Part shown: one piece after another, positions 16,000-24,451 of the stretch | How the letters are laid out: the number at the start of each line of letters is the position of its first letter | Position numbering within the stretch: position 1 is the stretch's first letter | Position numbers and translations under genes: made by a program | Origin: Roseimaritima multifibrata | GTDB lineage: Bacteria > Planctomycetota > Planctomycetia > Pirellulales > Pirellulaceae | NCBI RefSeq assembly: GCF_007741495.1 | Contig: NZ_CP036262.1 | Coordinates: forward strand, 3,906,001-3,970,000 | Length of the DNA stretch: 64,000 nt | Direction: 5' to 3' | The notes under the pieces: generated by a model | Database searches by the model: none | Told to the model about the DNA's origin: nothing | Seen by the model: the letters and a program-made list of their open reading frames with translations, nothing else

Positions 16000-16744
16000 G
16001 TCTGAGTGTGCAGCCAATAGCGTTGCAACCTGACAAGACGGGTGTGTTTGGATCTACATTTACGGGATCTCAATCCTTGGTCGCTGTCGTTTTTTTCGAA
16101 GATGCAGAAACTTTGCAGCCTTTCGCTCGTGATGTGAAATTTATAACTGGCGAAAGTCTTGCTCCCCTCGCCCCTAAGGAAGCTTTTTGTTGCGGAAAAA
16201 ATCTTAGCTAGCTCATTCCGTGGTCTCGGCCTTTTCGTTTGATTTGGCGGAGCTTGCTTGGAGGAGAGGGGGAATTTTCGCGAGGCGATTTTGCAGTGCA
16301 GGTCCAGATAACGCCCTGCATTTCACGCGATTATGTCATCCCTTGCCTACCTCTGTCGGCCCCCTCTCCCCCAGCCCCTCTCCCCCAAAACAAGCCTTTG
16401 AGCCGCATTCAATTGAACTCGATAGCGAACAGGTGATTCAATATCAAACCTGTTTTAAGCGAGCTTGTTTTGAGGGCGAGGGGAGCCAGATTTTCTTTGC
16501 TAATTCTTTTCATGTTCCGCGCAAAAGCAGCTTGAAACGAAACGTTCTTTCGCGGCGGGAAAGACGCCCCCCCCCTGCTTGATCCTCATCGATACTGGAT
16601 TCGAGAGAACTCGAACCAGACTATTTTCGATCGCTTTGCGTGCATTGATACCAATGGCTTGCGGAAGGGTTAAGATGTCGGCAGGCAAACAGGGAATGGG
16701 ACGGTTCCATTCGACAAAACACCAATGACTGCTGGAAACATTGA
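16000..16744. other. non-coding gap filled by a dispersed repeat
   Basis: Most of the gap (16121-16563) is one copy of a long structured repeat described separately. The rest, including an inverted pair TGGATTCGAG/CTCGAACCAG near 16593-16620, has no coding support. Short frames inside the repeat recur in the second copy only because the DNA is repeated. Confidence 0.7.
16121..16563. repeat. long structured dispersed repeat, copy 1
   Basis: About 440 bases closely matching 31420-31912 (roughly nine in ten positions by eye, same orientation). It is built of nested inverted arms: GCTCCCCTCGCCCC (from 16161) pairs with GGGCGAGGGGAGC (to 16486), and the inner GCTTGCTTGGAGGAGAGGGG pairs with CCCCTCTCCCCCAAAACAAGC. 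Compared with copy 2 it lacks a short GGCTGGGG insertion near 16270. No protein product; a non-autonomous element or structured RNA is possible. Confidence 0.8.
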
Positions 16745-18889
16745 ATGACCTATCGAACACAAGTTCTCAAGCGAGCCGTCTGGCGGATGGCTTTTATTGT
16801 ATTTTTCTTTTCGCTGGCGCTGTGTGACAACGACGAAACCGCCGCAAGCGAACCCCACTACTACGTACCGGCGGAACCTGCCCAAGCGATTCGCATGGAC
16901 TGTGATGTCGCCGTTTATGGTGGGACTCCAGCTGGTGTAACCGCTGCGATCCAAGCGGCTCGCGAAGGAAAGTCTGCGATCCTGATCTCGTTCAACCAGC
17001 ATGTTGGGGGGATGACCTCCGGCGGTTTGACTGCGACCGATTTGGGTAGGAAAGATTCGATCGGTGGAATCGCCCTTGAATTCTACAATCGAATTGGCAA
17101 AGCTCTCGACTATTCCCCCGGGAAGGCCGAGGCCCTCTATCGGGAGATGCTAGAGGAAGCTGGCGTAAAGGTTTACTTGGGACGGGCGCTACGTTCGGTG
17201 GAGATGCAGGACCGCCGACTGGTTTCTGCAACCTTCGAAACCAACGAAACCGTGAACGCTGCCGTATTTGTTGATAGTACCTACGAAGGGGACTTGATGG
17301 CGGCGGCCAATGTTTCTTATCGCGTCGGGAGAGAACCGGCTGCCGCGTATGACGAATCGTTGGGGGGACAGTGGCAAAACGTATCGTGGAAAGACGTCTA
17401 TCAATTTTGCCGACTACCGATCAGTCCCTATGTCATCGCGGATGATCCATCATCCGGTCTACTGCCGGAAATCGCAACGGAACCAGCTGGAAGGGCAGGG
17501 GAGGGTGACTTCAAGGTCCAAGCCTACAATTTTCGCCTTCAGCTTTCACGCGATCAAGATCGTGTTCCGTTTCCCAAACCAAGCGGCTATGACGCAGGGC
17601 GTTACGCATTATTAGCCCGTTTCCTAAATTTCGATGAACGCATCGATTGGAGACTGAACTACACAACAGCCGCGTTGACCGACGGACCGGTTCAGATGCG
17701 GCAGGGCGACAGCAACAACGCTGGTAGTTTTTCGTCCGACTATGTCGGCGGCAGTAACCACTGGCCCGATGGGACCTACAAGCCCGACTCGATCCGCGAG
17801 CTTCCTCCACCACGCCAAGGCCTACCGGTCCCACTGCACGAACTCTATCCGCTGCGTGAACGCATTTTCCAGGACCACGTGAATTACCAGCAGGGGCTGA
17901 TGTACTTCCTGGCAAACGATCCTCAGGTCCCCACAGCCCTGCGGGAAAGAGTAAATGCCTGGGGACTGGACTCCAAGGAGTTCGTCGCAACAGGATTCTG
18001 GCCTCATCAGTTGTACGTGCGAGAGGGTCGCCGAATGGTATCGGATTATGTTGTCACTCAGGCGGACTGTGAATCGCGACGAGTTGTTCCGGATTCCGTC
18101 GGCTTAGCTTCGTACCCGATGGATTCTCACTTCTGTCAGCGTGTGGTTGTAGAAGAAAAGGGTGTCATCACCGTTCGCAATGAGGGTGGATTTGGCCACG
18201 GGTTTCCCAAACCCTATCCCGTTTCCTACCGCTCCATCGTTCCCCAAAAAGGCGAATGCGAAAACCTGCTGGTCCCAGTCTGCCTTTCCTCTTCCCACGT
18301 CGCGTTTGGATCGATCCGCATGGAGCCGGTCTATATGATCCTGGGGCAAAGTGCCGGGACTGCCGCAGCCATGGCGATCTCCGAAAGCTCCGCCGTGCAG
18401 GATGTCGATTATTCCAAGCTAAAGCAGAAATTGGAACAGGATGGACAACGGCTGGTCTGGAACCTGCGAACGGTTGGCAAGCCTGCCAAACCGCTCCCCG
18501 GGTTGGTGACGGATGTAGATGTCGCGAAAACGACCGGTGCGTGGACGTCTGGGGCGCTCGTTCCCGTCTGTGGCCTCTCCTACCTGCACGATAACAACGA
18601 AGGCAAAGGAGATAAAACGGTGACCTTTACCGTCAAAGCCCCAGCCCCTGGGACCTATCAAGTCCGTTTGCTGTACGCCCCCTTGGGCAATCGATCCAGC
18701 AACACGCCGGTGGCGGTCGCCGTCGGAGATGTCGTAAGTGAAAAGACCGTCAACCAGCGTCAAGCAACCGACAACGGATCGTCACTGGGAAACTTTCGCA
18801 TCGACGATTCCGTAACGGTGACGGTATCCAATCGGAACACGGATGGCTTCGTGATCGTTGATGGCGTGCAACTATTGCCCAAGCAGTAG
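16745..18889 (+). CDS. secreted FAD-dependent oxidoreductase with golvesin-like C-terminal domain
   Basis: A 714-residue protein. After a hydrophobic export signal (MAFIVFFFSLALC) the FAD-binding motif reads CDVAVYGGTPAGVTAAIQAA, followed by the SFNQHVGGMTSGGL segment of the PF12831 FAD_oxidored family and FVDSTYEGDLMAAA. LGQSAGTAAAMAI closes the flavin domain at about residue 545. The last 120 residues form a beta-rich domain (GTYQVRLLYAPLGNRSSNTPV, ending DGFVIVDGVQLLP) like the golvesin/xanthan-lyase C-domain, probably for binding polysaccharide. Planctomycete genomes carry many such genes; substrate unknown. Confidence 0.88.
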   Translation: MTYRTQVLKRAVWRMAFIVFFFSLALCDNDETAASEPHYYVPAEPAQAIRMDCDVAVYGGTPAGVTAAIQAAREGKSAILISFNQHVGGMTSGGLTATDLGRKDSIGGIALEFYNRIGKALDYSPGKAEALYREMLEEAGVKVYLGRALRSVEMQDRRLVSATFETNETVNAAVFVDSTYEGDLMAAANVSYRVGREPAAAYDESLGGQWQNVSWKDVYQFCRLPISPYVIADDPSSGLLPEIATEPAGRAGEGDFKVQAYNFRLQLSRDQDRVPFPKPSGYDAGRYALLARFLNFDERIDWRLNYTTAALTDGPVQMRQGDSNNAGSFSSDYVGGSNHWPDGTYKPDSIRELPPPRQGLPVPLHELYPLRERIFQDHVNYQQGLMYFLANDPQVPTALRERVNAWGLDSKEFVATGFWPHQLYVREGRRMVSDYVVTQADCESRRVVPDSVGLASYPMDSHFCQRVVVEEKGVITVRNEGGFGHGFPKPYPVSYRSIVPQKGECENLLVPVCLSSSHVAFGSIRMEPVYMILGQSAGTAAAMAISESSAVQDVDYSKLKQKLEQDGQRLVWNLRTVGKPAKPLPGLVTDVDVAKTTGAWTSGALVPVCGLSYLHDNNEGKGDKTVTFTVKAPAPGTYQVRLLYAPLGNRSSNTPVAVAVGDVVSEKTVNQRQATDNGSSLGNFRIDDSVTVTVSNRNTDGFVIVDGVQLLPKQ

Positions 18890-18988
18890 CACGTGAATCA
18901 ATAAGTCAACGCTGGCGGAGAACCGCATTTCGATTGCATATTTGGGTAGCTGCCAGTGGTTCCACGGCTAAATGATCAGGAAATTGTT

Positions 18989-20212
18989 TTGAACACTCGC
19001 GACTCAATCGGTGCCTTGGTCTTTACAGCCGTCTTAATTGGGTGCTGGCCTGCCATTCTTTCCGCTCAAAAGGATGACGCACGACCGACGTTGACCGTTA
19101 GCGACGGTAGCTCATTCATTCCCAAGGACTATTATCCTGAGTTCCGTTGGGATACGACGCCCATGTATTACATGTTTGGCGATACCCGGCGGACCCTGAC
19201 GCCTGAGGAAGTCAAATTCATTGCAGAGCGGACCGATTTCATATGCATCGAAAAATCGCATGCCTCCCGCGAACTAGGGTTCGCTGAACGGGGCGCCAAA
19301 CACGAAGCGGGTGCGTTCAAAAAGATCAAGCCAGAGATGAAGGTACTGTTCTACTTCAATTCGGCTTATGCTTGGCCGTTCACCTCTTACAACCAAATGT
19401 TTAAACCGGACACTATCGACGATCATCCGGCATACAAGAAATTTCTTATCGTCGATCCCAAAACCGGCGAATTGGCACATCGTCGAAACGTTTTCTACTT
19501 TGATGTTCTCAATCCCGAGCTACGTGACTGGTGGGTGAACACCGTCGCCCAAGGAGTCCGCGAATCCGGCTGCGATGGCGTCTTCATCGATCAGATGCAT
19601 GGTTTTGCGTGGTTGCGCAAAGACCGCAGCCAAGAGGTCCAAAAGGCCATGGGTGACATGATGGGGGCTCTCAAGAAGAAGATGGGCCCGGACAAGATAT
19701 TGCTCGCCAATAACGCTCACCAGAGAATCGCCAAGGATGTTTTTCCGGTCATGGACGCGTCCATGTTCGAACATTACAACGCCCAATTGCTCAGCAAAGA
19801 AGCTTTACTGCGGGATTGGAACGATATGCTGCAGATTGCCAAAGCAGGCAAGATGTCGATCTTCCGGATCGGAGTCGAGGTCGAGCGCGTCCGCAGTCCA
19901 CAAGGCGAACAAACCACTCGAAAACGCAGCCGGACCGATCCGTTAGCAGCTCTCGCCAAGGAACGAATAGAGTACCACCTTGCCTGTTACCTAATCGGTG
20001 CTCAGCCCTACTCCTATTTCCAATATGGCTGGGGATGGACTCTGGCGTCCGGATCCTTGCACGATTATCCAGAACTGCGCAGACCGCTAGGCGCCCCCAA
20101 GGGAGCTTTCCAGCGCACGACCGCAGAGGGCTGGGAGTTCACTCGTGAATTCGAACACGCTTCGGTTTGGGTCGATACCGAAAAAGGGGAAGGCAAAATT
20201 TCTTGGCGGTAA
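18989..20212 (+). CDS. secreted putative glycoside hydrolase (GHL15-like)
   Basis: About 407 residues. TTG at 18989 is chosen because AGGA precedes it and it leaves a clean signal peptide (IGALVFTAVLIGCWPAILSA); a GTG at 18956 is possible. The mature part looks like a TIM-barrel hydrolase of the GHL15 type: DTTPMYYMFGDTRRTLTPEE, KVLFYFNSAYAWP, DVLNPELRDWW, GCDGVFIDQMHG with the probable catalytic Asp, and SMFEHYNAQ with a Glu. The neighbouring FAD oxidoreductase is also exported, so both may act on an external glycan. Activity unproven. Confidence 0.75.
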   Translation: MNTRDSIGALVFTAVLIGCWPAILSAQKDDARPTLTVSDGSSFIPKDYYPEFRWDTTPMYYMFGDTRRTLTPEEVKFIAERTDFICIEKSHASRELGFAERGAKHEAGAFKKIKPEMKVLFYFNSAYAWPFTSYNQMFKPDTIDDHPAYKKFLIVDPKTGELAHRRNVFYFDVLNPELRDWWVNTVAQGVRESGCDGVFIDQMHGFAWLRKDRSQEVQKAMGDMMGALKKKMGPDKILLANNAHQRIAKDVFPVMDASMFEHYNAQLLSKEALLRDWNDMLQIAKAGKMSIFRIGVEVERVRSPQGEQTTRKRSRTDPLAALAKERIEYHLACYLIGAQPYSYFQYGWGWTLASGSLHDYPELRRPLGAPKGAFQRTTAEGWEFTREFEHASVWVDTEKGEGKISWR

Positions 20213-20314
20213 CTTGGTTTGCTTAGCCGCAAATCGGCCACTGCGATAACGATCAACGTCTTCCTTCCGCCGCCGGTCATTCAAAGCGCTCGCTCGCTGC
20301 TGTAGAATTCCGCC

Positions 20315-21469
20315 ATGATCCTGCACATCGACATGGACGCATTTTACGCCTCCGTTGAACAGCGAGAGAACCCGTCGCTTAGGGGCAAGGCGCTTGTCGT
20401 CGGCGGTGCGGCCGCCGGACGAGGCGTCGTCGCTGCGGCAAGCTATGAGGCGCGGCGGTTTGGCGTCTACAGTGCGATGCCCATGAAAACGGCACTTGCT
20501 CGCTGTCCGGACCTGGTGGTGGTTCCGACGCAAATGGAGTTATACGCTGCGGTTTCTAAGCAGATCCGCGAAATATTCCATCGTTTTACGCCCCTTGTGG
20601 AACCGCTTTCATTGGATGAGGCCTTTCTCGATGTGACGGGCACCCAGGCGTTGTTCGGATCTTCCGCAGAAATTGGTGCTCAGATCCAGCGGACCATTGC
20701 GGATGAACTTCATCTGGACGCATCGGTCGGCGTGGCACCAAACAAATTTATCGCAAAAGTTGCTAGTGCATATGTCAAGCCACGAGGCTTCACCGTCGTC
20801 ACCCCAGAAGATCTGCATTCGTTTCTCGATCCGTTGCCGGTCGACAAAATCTGGGGCGTTGGAAGGCGAGCTGAAGCTCGACTGGGAGAACTTGGTATCT
20901 TCCGTGTCGCGGATCTTCGGCAAACCGATCTTGAGCGACTGAAACAAGCGATTGGCAACGCGTCAGCGGAGCACCTGCACGCGTTGGCCTGGGGACGTGA
21001 TGATCGAGCGGTCGTCCCCGATCGTGAAGCAAAATCAATTTCTCATGAAACAACGTTTCCAGCCGATCTCACGGACGAAGAGGTGTTACGAGCCATTCTG
21101 CTGCGTTTAACCGAACAGGTTGCTCGCCGCCTGCGAAGGCATGACCGCTACTGCAGTACGGTGACGTTAAAAGTTCGGTTTAGCGATTTCCAAACAACCG
21201 CGCGTTCGGTGACGCTTGCCACCGCCTCGAATTCGACGCAGGTCCTGTGGGATACGGCTCGCGACACGCTGCTGAAACGGATTCCGATCACCCAACCGGT
21301 TCGTTTAGTCGGAATAGGGGTCAGTTCGCTGGGAGATTCACCTGCGCGGCAACTGGGGCTGTTCGACGACACCAGCACTCGAGACACGCAAGTCGACCAG
21401 ACGACCGATTTGATCCTGGAGCGGTTTGGAAAAGGCGCCATTCGACGTGGCACCACCCATCATTCGTAA
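20315..21469 (+). CDS. dinB: DNA polymerase IV (Y-family)
   Basis: A 384-residue translesion polymerase. The N-terminus MILHIDMDAFYASVEQRENP and the LSLDEAFLDVTG motif carry the metal-binding acidic residues; SYEARRFGVYSAMPM is the palm/fingers signature. Helix-hairpin-helix GVGRRAEARLGELGI and a C-terminal little-finger domain follow; the tail RQLGLFDD resembles a beta-clamp-binding QLxLF motif. DinB bypasses damaged bases with low fidelity, often under SOS control, but I see no clear LexA box in the 100 bases upstream. Confidence 0.96.
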   Translation: MILHIDMDAFYASVEQRENPSLRGKALVVGGAAAGRGVVAAASYEARRFGVYSAMPMKTALARCPDLVVVPTQMELYAAVSKQIREIFHRFTPLVEPLSLDEAFLDVTGTQALFGSSAEIGAQIQRTIADELHLDASVGVAPNKFIAKVASAYVKPRGFTVVTPEDLHSFLDPLPVDKIWGVGRRAEARLGELGIFRVADLRQTDLERLKQAIGNASAEHLHALAWGRDDRAVVPDREAKSISHETTFPADLTDEEVLRAILLRLTEQVARRLRRHDRYCSTVTLKVRFSDFQTTARSVTLATASNSTQVLWDTARDTLLKRIPITQPVRLVGIGVSSLGDSPARQLGLFDDTSTRDTQVDQTTDLILERFGKGAIRRGTTHHS

Positions 21470-21803
21470 GCGGTTGTAACGATTTGAACCAACTGGACTT
21501 TTCACGTCCGAGACGTCTCCGTGCCCTCCTTCTGCGGGATACAATGGGCGCGTCAGAGTTATCGCTGCCAAGCAAACGCCATAGATTCCTCTCTGCACAA
21601 CTCCGCAAGCTCGCACGAAAAACGTCTGCAGGCGACGAGCGAACAGGCATATCCGCGTTGGTGTAATCGTCATCACTTACACGAAAGATGACGAAACCCT
21701 CCGTGGCCGGGGAGCCCGCATATAGATCCCCGGTTGTTTTTTTGCGTCCCTCGAACGATAGTCAATAGATACAAATTGACACCGATTCCAACCAGATATC
21801 ACG
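21470..21803. other. gap between dinB and DAHP synthase
   Basis: No gene supported. A terminator-like hairpin with a T-tract lies at 21707-21743, about 60 bases before the aroG-type start. A 25-codon frame starting ATG at 21688 runs through the hairpin, but has only one Tyr and one Phe codon and no good Shine-Dalgarno. Confidence 0.6.
21707..21743 (+). terminator. intrinsic terminator or attenuator before DAHP synthase
   Basis: CCGGGGA (21707-21713) pairs with TCCCCGG (21727-21733) across 13 bases and is followed by TTGTTTTTTT. This is a good rho-independent terminator in the + direction. It lies 240 bases after dinB and 60 before the DAHP synthase start, so it could end dinB transcription or act as a leader attenuator for aromatic amino-acid control. 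Confidence 0.6.
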
Positions 21804-22874
21804 ATGATTGAGAAAACCCCAACGCCCACGACCGATGATCTTCGAATTCGCGCGATCAAGTCGCTGATGCCGCCGAAAGATTTGATGTCGGAAATCCCCG
21901 CCGATTCAACCGTCGCCGCAACGGTTTCGGAAGCACGGAGCGGCATCCAACGCGTGCTGAATGAAGAAGATGACAGGCTGGTGGTCGTCATCGGTCCCTG
22001 CTCGATCCATGATCCCGAAGCAGCGATTGAATATGCCCAGCTGTTGCTTAACGAACAACAAAAGCATCAAGATCAATTGCTGATTGTGATGCGAGTCTAC
22101 TTCGAAAAGCCACGTACCACGGTCGGCTGGAAGGGCTTGATCAACGATCCGGGACTGGACAACAGCTTTGAAATCAATCGTGGCCTGCGGATCGCCCGCG
22201 GACTGCTCCGTGATATCAACGCGATGGGGTTACCGACCGGAACCGAATTTTTGGATTTGATTAGTCCACAATACGTCGCCGACCTGGTTGGCTGGGGTGC
22301 CATCGGTGCACGTACGACCGAAAGTCAAGGACACCGTGAACTCGCATCGGGACTCTCCTGTCCTGTTGGGTTCAAAAACGGAACGGGTGGCAATGTCCAA
22401 ATCGCCGTCGATGCGATCTGCTCGGCTCAACGCCCGCATCACTTTTTGTCGGTGACCAAAGACGGAACCTCGGCAATCTTTGCGACCACGGGCAATAAGG
22501 ATTGTCACTTGATCTTACGAGGCGGCGGAGCCCACACGAACTACGACGCCGCCAGCATCGACACCGCTTCGGAACTGCTTACCAAGGCAAATCTGAAGCC
22601 TCGGATCATGGTCGATACCAGCCATGCGAACAGCCGCAAGAAATTCACACGCCAGCGTTACGTCTGTCGCGACATCTGTGCTCAGGTTAGCGATGGCGAT
22701 CAGCGAATCATGGGCGTGATGGTTGAAAGCAATTTGGTCGAAGGGAATCAGAGCTTAAGCGAAGGAAACCTCGTTCGCGGAAAAAGCATCACGGACGCCT
22801 GCATCGGATGGGATGAAACCATCGCACTGTTGCAAGACCTAAACGACGCGGTTCTGGCTCGCCGCAACGCTTAG
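21804..22874 (+). CDS. aroG: 3-deoxy-7-phosphoheptulonate synthase (DAHP synthase, class I)
   Basis: A 356-residue enzyme condensing phosphoenolpyruvate and erythrose 4-phosphate, the first step of the shikimate pathway. VVVIGPCSIHDPEAAIEYA contains the metal-binding Cys; MRVYFEKPRTTVGWKGLI, PTGTEFLDLISPQY, GARTTESQGHRELASGLS and GFKNGTGG are class I (AroF/G/H) motifs; MVDTSHANSRK supplies another metal ligand. Length matches the family. The feedback-specific isoform cannot be told from sequence alone. A terminator-like leader hairpin lies upstream; the gene faces a convergent secreted-protein gene. Confidence 0.95.
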   Translation: MIEKTPTPTTDDLRIRAIKSLMPPKDLMSEIPADSTVAATVSEARSGIQRVLNEEDDRLVVVIGPCSIHDPEAAIEYAQLLLNEQQKHQDQLLIVMRVYFEKPRTTVGWKGLINDPGLDNSFEINRGLRIARGLLRDINAMGLPTGTEFLDLISPQYVADLVGWGAIGARTTESQGHRELASGLSCPVGFKNGTGGNVQIAVDAICSAQRPHHFLSVTKDGTSAIFATTGNKDCHLILRGGGAHTNYDAASIDTASELLTKANLKPRIMVDTSHANSRKKFTRQRYVCRDICAQVSDGDQRIMGVMVESNLVEGNQSLSEGNLVRGKSITDACIGWDETIALLQDLNDAVLARRNA

Positions 22875-22943
22875 GGCTGCAACACTTAGGGCTGCCGCAA
22901 CGCTTCGGGCCGCGGCAAACGCATCGCCCCTACCTCAAAACGA

Positions 22944-24320
22944 TCAATTGTCTTTGATCTGTTCGGCAAGCTGTGTCGCAACTTTGTGCCACAGCTTGGC
23001 GTCTGCCTGAAAAGGAATGTTCCGCACGCGATAGTGGAATTCCTTGTCCGCCGGTACCGAGCGATTCAAGAACGTCGTGAAGTAGTGTTTGCGGTAACGA
23101 TCAGGAAGGTCCCAGTAGCGGGTTCGCCAATCGTCCCCTTCCGGCACGTCGACCACGTACGTCACAACCCCTTTGTCCGTCGAGGCATCGTAGATCGCCG
23201 ACCAACGAACGGCTTGGTCGATCCGCTGGCCTCGGTTGCCCTCAAATGCCCCTTCCACGCGTGAACCGTCTGGCAGTTCGGCCAGAAAGTCGGTTGCGGT
23301 GACCGTCCAGGGATGCATGAAGTGGTAAATCAAATCGACCGGAGTTTCTTTTTCGGCGATCAACCGAACATCTTCGACGATTTGGTTGTCCTGAATTTCA
23401 ATTTCGGTGGTCAACAGAAAATCACGAATACGTGACTTTTTCAACAGTCTTACTTTTTCGGCTTTCAGCGCCGGAGGGGGATCCTGAACCGGATTGCCAT
23501 CGACCCACAGCGATAATTCCAGGATCTGCTCGTCTTCGTTTTCGGTATGTCCGCTACCGATAAACCCGACGCCCGGGAATTTGATGACCGATCCGTAATG
23601 GCTTCCCCAACGATCCAGCCCAAGACGCGTCTGTTTATAGTCAATGCGGTAGAGCGTCCAGAATGAACGACTTTCAAAACGGACTTGTAGGTCTCCAACA
23701 TCTGCGGTGATTTCTTTCGGCCAACCTTCTCGCCGAGGCGGGTCAAAACTCTTTAGGACGACATTGTCGACAGATACTTGTCCCTGGCAATTCGCATTGT
23801 CCTCGTAAAAAGAAAACCGGATACGAATGCTGTGCGTCCCCTCTGGCAGGAGGTTGGAGGTTCCAGGCCCGAAGGACCCTCGCACCTGTCGCCAGTCATG
23901 AGCGGACGACTTGGTATTCAGCGGATAAAAAGAAATCTGCTTCAGCGTTTTTCCTTCCGCGTCAAAGCAATACATGGAAAACGCAAAGATCCCGCGTTGC
24001 AGTCCCTCGGACTTCAGATCGGCCTGGACCTTGTACGCCTTGGCGGGATCAATCTGTTCGCCAAGAATCACATGCGAGGTTTCGACGCCCAACAGACGGC
24101 CGTCGGGGTTGAGTTCCAAGATTTGCCCACGGTCGCTACCACCGTCCACCAGAGCGACTTGAGAGGCATCGCCGGGACGAAACACCCAACCTTCCAGCCC
24201 CTTTTCAAATCCACCATTGCCGAGCAGGGATGCCGACGGAGACAATTCCTCGGCGCCCGAAGGCGGCATCCCAGCGGTGATCAGAAGGACCGCGTAAAGT
24301 GCTGAAAGGACTCTCTTCAT
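22944..24320 (-). CDS. secreted protein with N-terminal carbohydrate-binding-like domain
   Basis: A 458-residue protein with a signal peptide (VLSALYAVLLITAGMPPSGA) and a jelly-roll domain of CBM4/9 type at about residues 28-190 (LLGNGGFEKGLEGWVF, DWRQVRGSF, IRIRFSFYEDNANCQGQVSVDNVVL). The remaining 260 residues (GDLQVRFESRSFWTLYRIDY, WGSHYGSVIKFPG) resemble the non-catalytic barrel of polysaccharide-active proteins, but no family is firmly recognised. First of several minus-strand secreted genes; 131 bases separate it from the esterase-like gene upstream. Confidence 0.65.
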   Translation of the reverse strand: MKRVLSALYAVLLITAGMPPSGAEELSPSASLLGNGGFEKGLEGWVFRPGDASQVALVDGGSDRGQILELNPDGRLLGVETSHVILGEQIDPAKAYKVQADLKSEGLQRGIFAFSMYCFDAEGKTLKQISFYPLNTKSSAHDWRQVRGSFGPGTSNLLPEGTHSIRIRFSFYEDNANCQGQVSVDNVVLKSFDPPRREGWPKEITADVGDLQVRFESRSFWTLYRIDYKQTRLGLDRWGSHYGSVIKFPGVGFIGSGHTENEDEQILELSLWVDGNPVQDPPPALKAEKVRLLKKSRIRDFLLTTEIEIQDNQIVEDVRLIAEKETPVDLIYHFMHPWTVTATDFLAELPDGSRVEGAFEGNRGQRIDQAVRWSAIYDASTDKGVVTYVVDVPEGDDWRTRYWDLPDRYRKHYFTTFLNRSVPADKEFHYRVRNIPFQADAKLWHKVATQLAEQIKDN

Positions 24321-24451
24321 CGTCGTTCTCTCGTATCGATCATGGTGTGGCAGCTAGTGTTGAAACAAGCACTAGTCTACTCGCCGCGGCAAACCACGTC
24401 CCCAGCTTCTTCCATTTTCAATCGTCGAACCGGGGGCTCGTGAAATGCCTA

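Noticed and set aside
16220-16582. Conserved short protein, because a similar frame occurs at 31521-31985.
   Set aside because: Both lie wholly inside the long structured repeat; they match as DNA, with frame-shifting differences and Pro/Ser-rich low-complexity translations.
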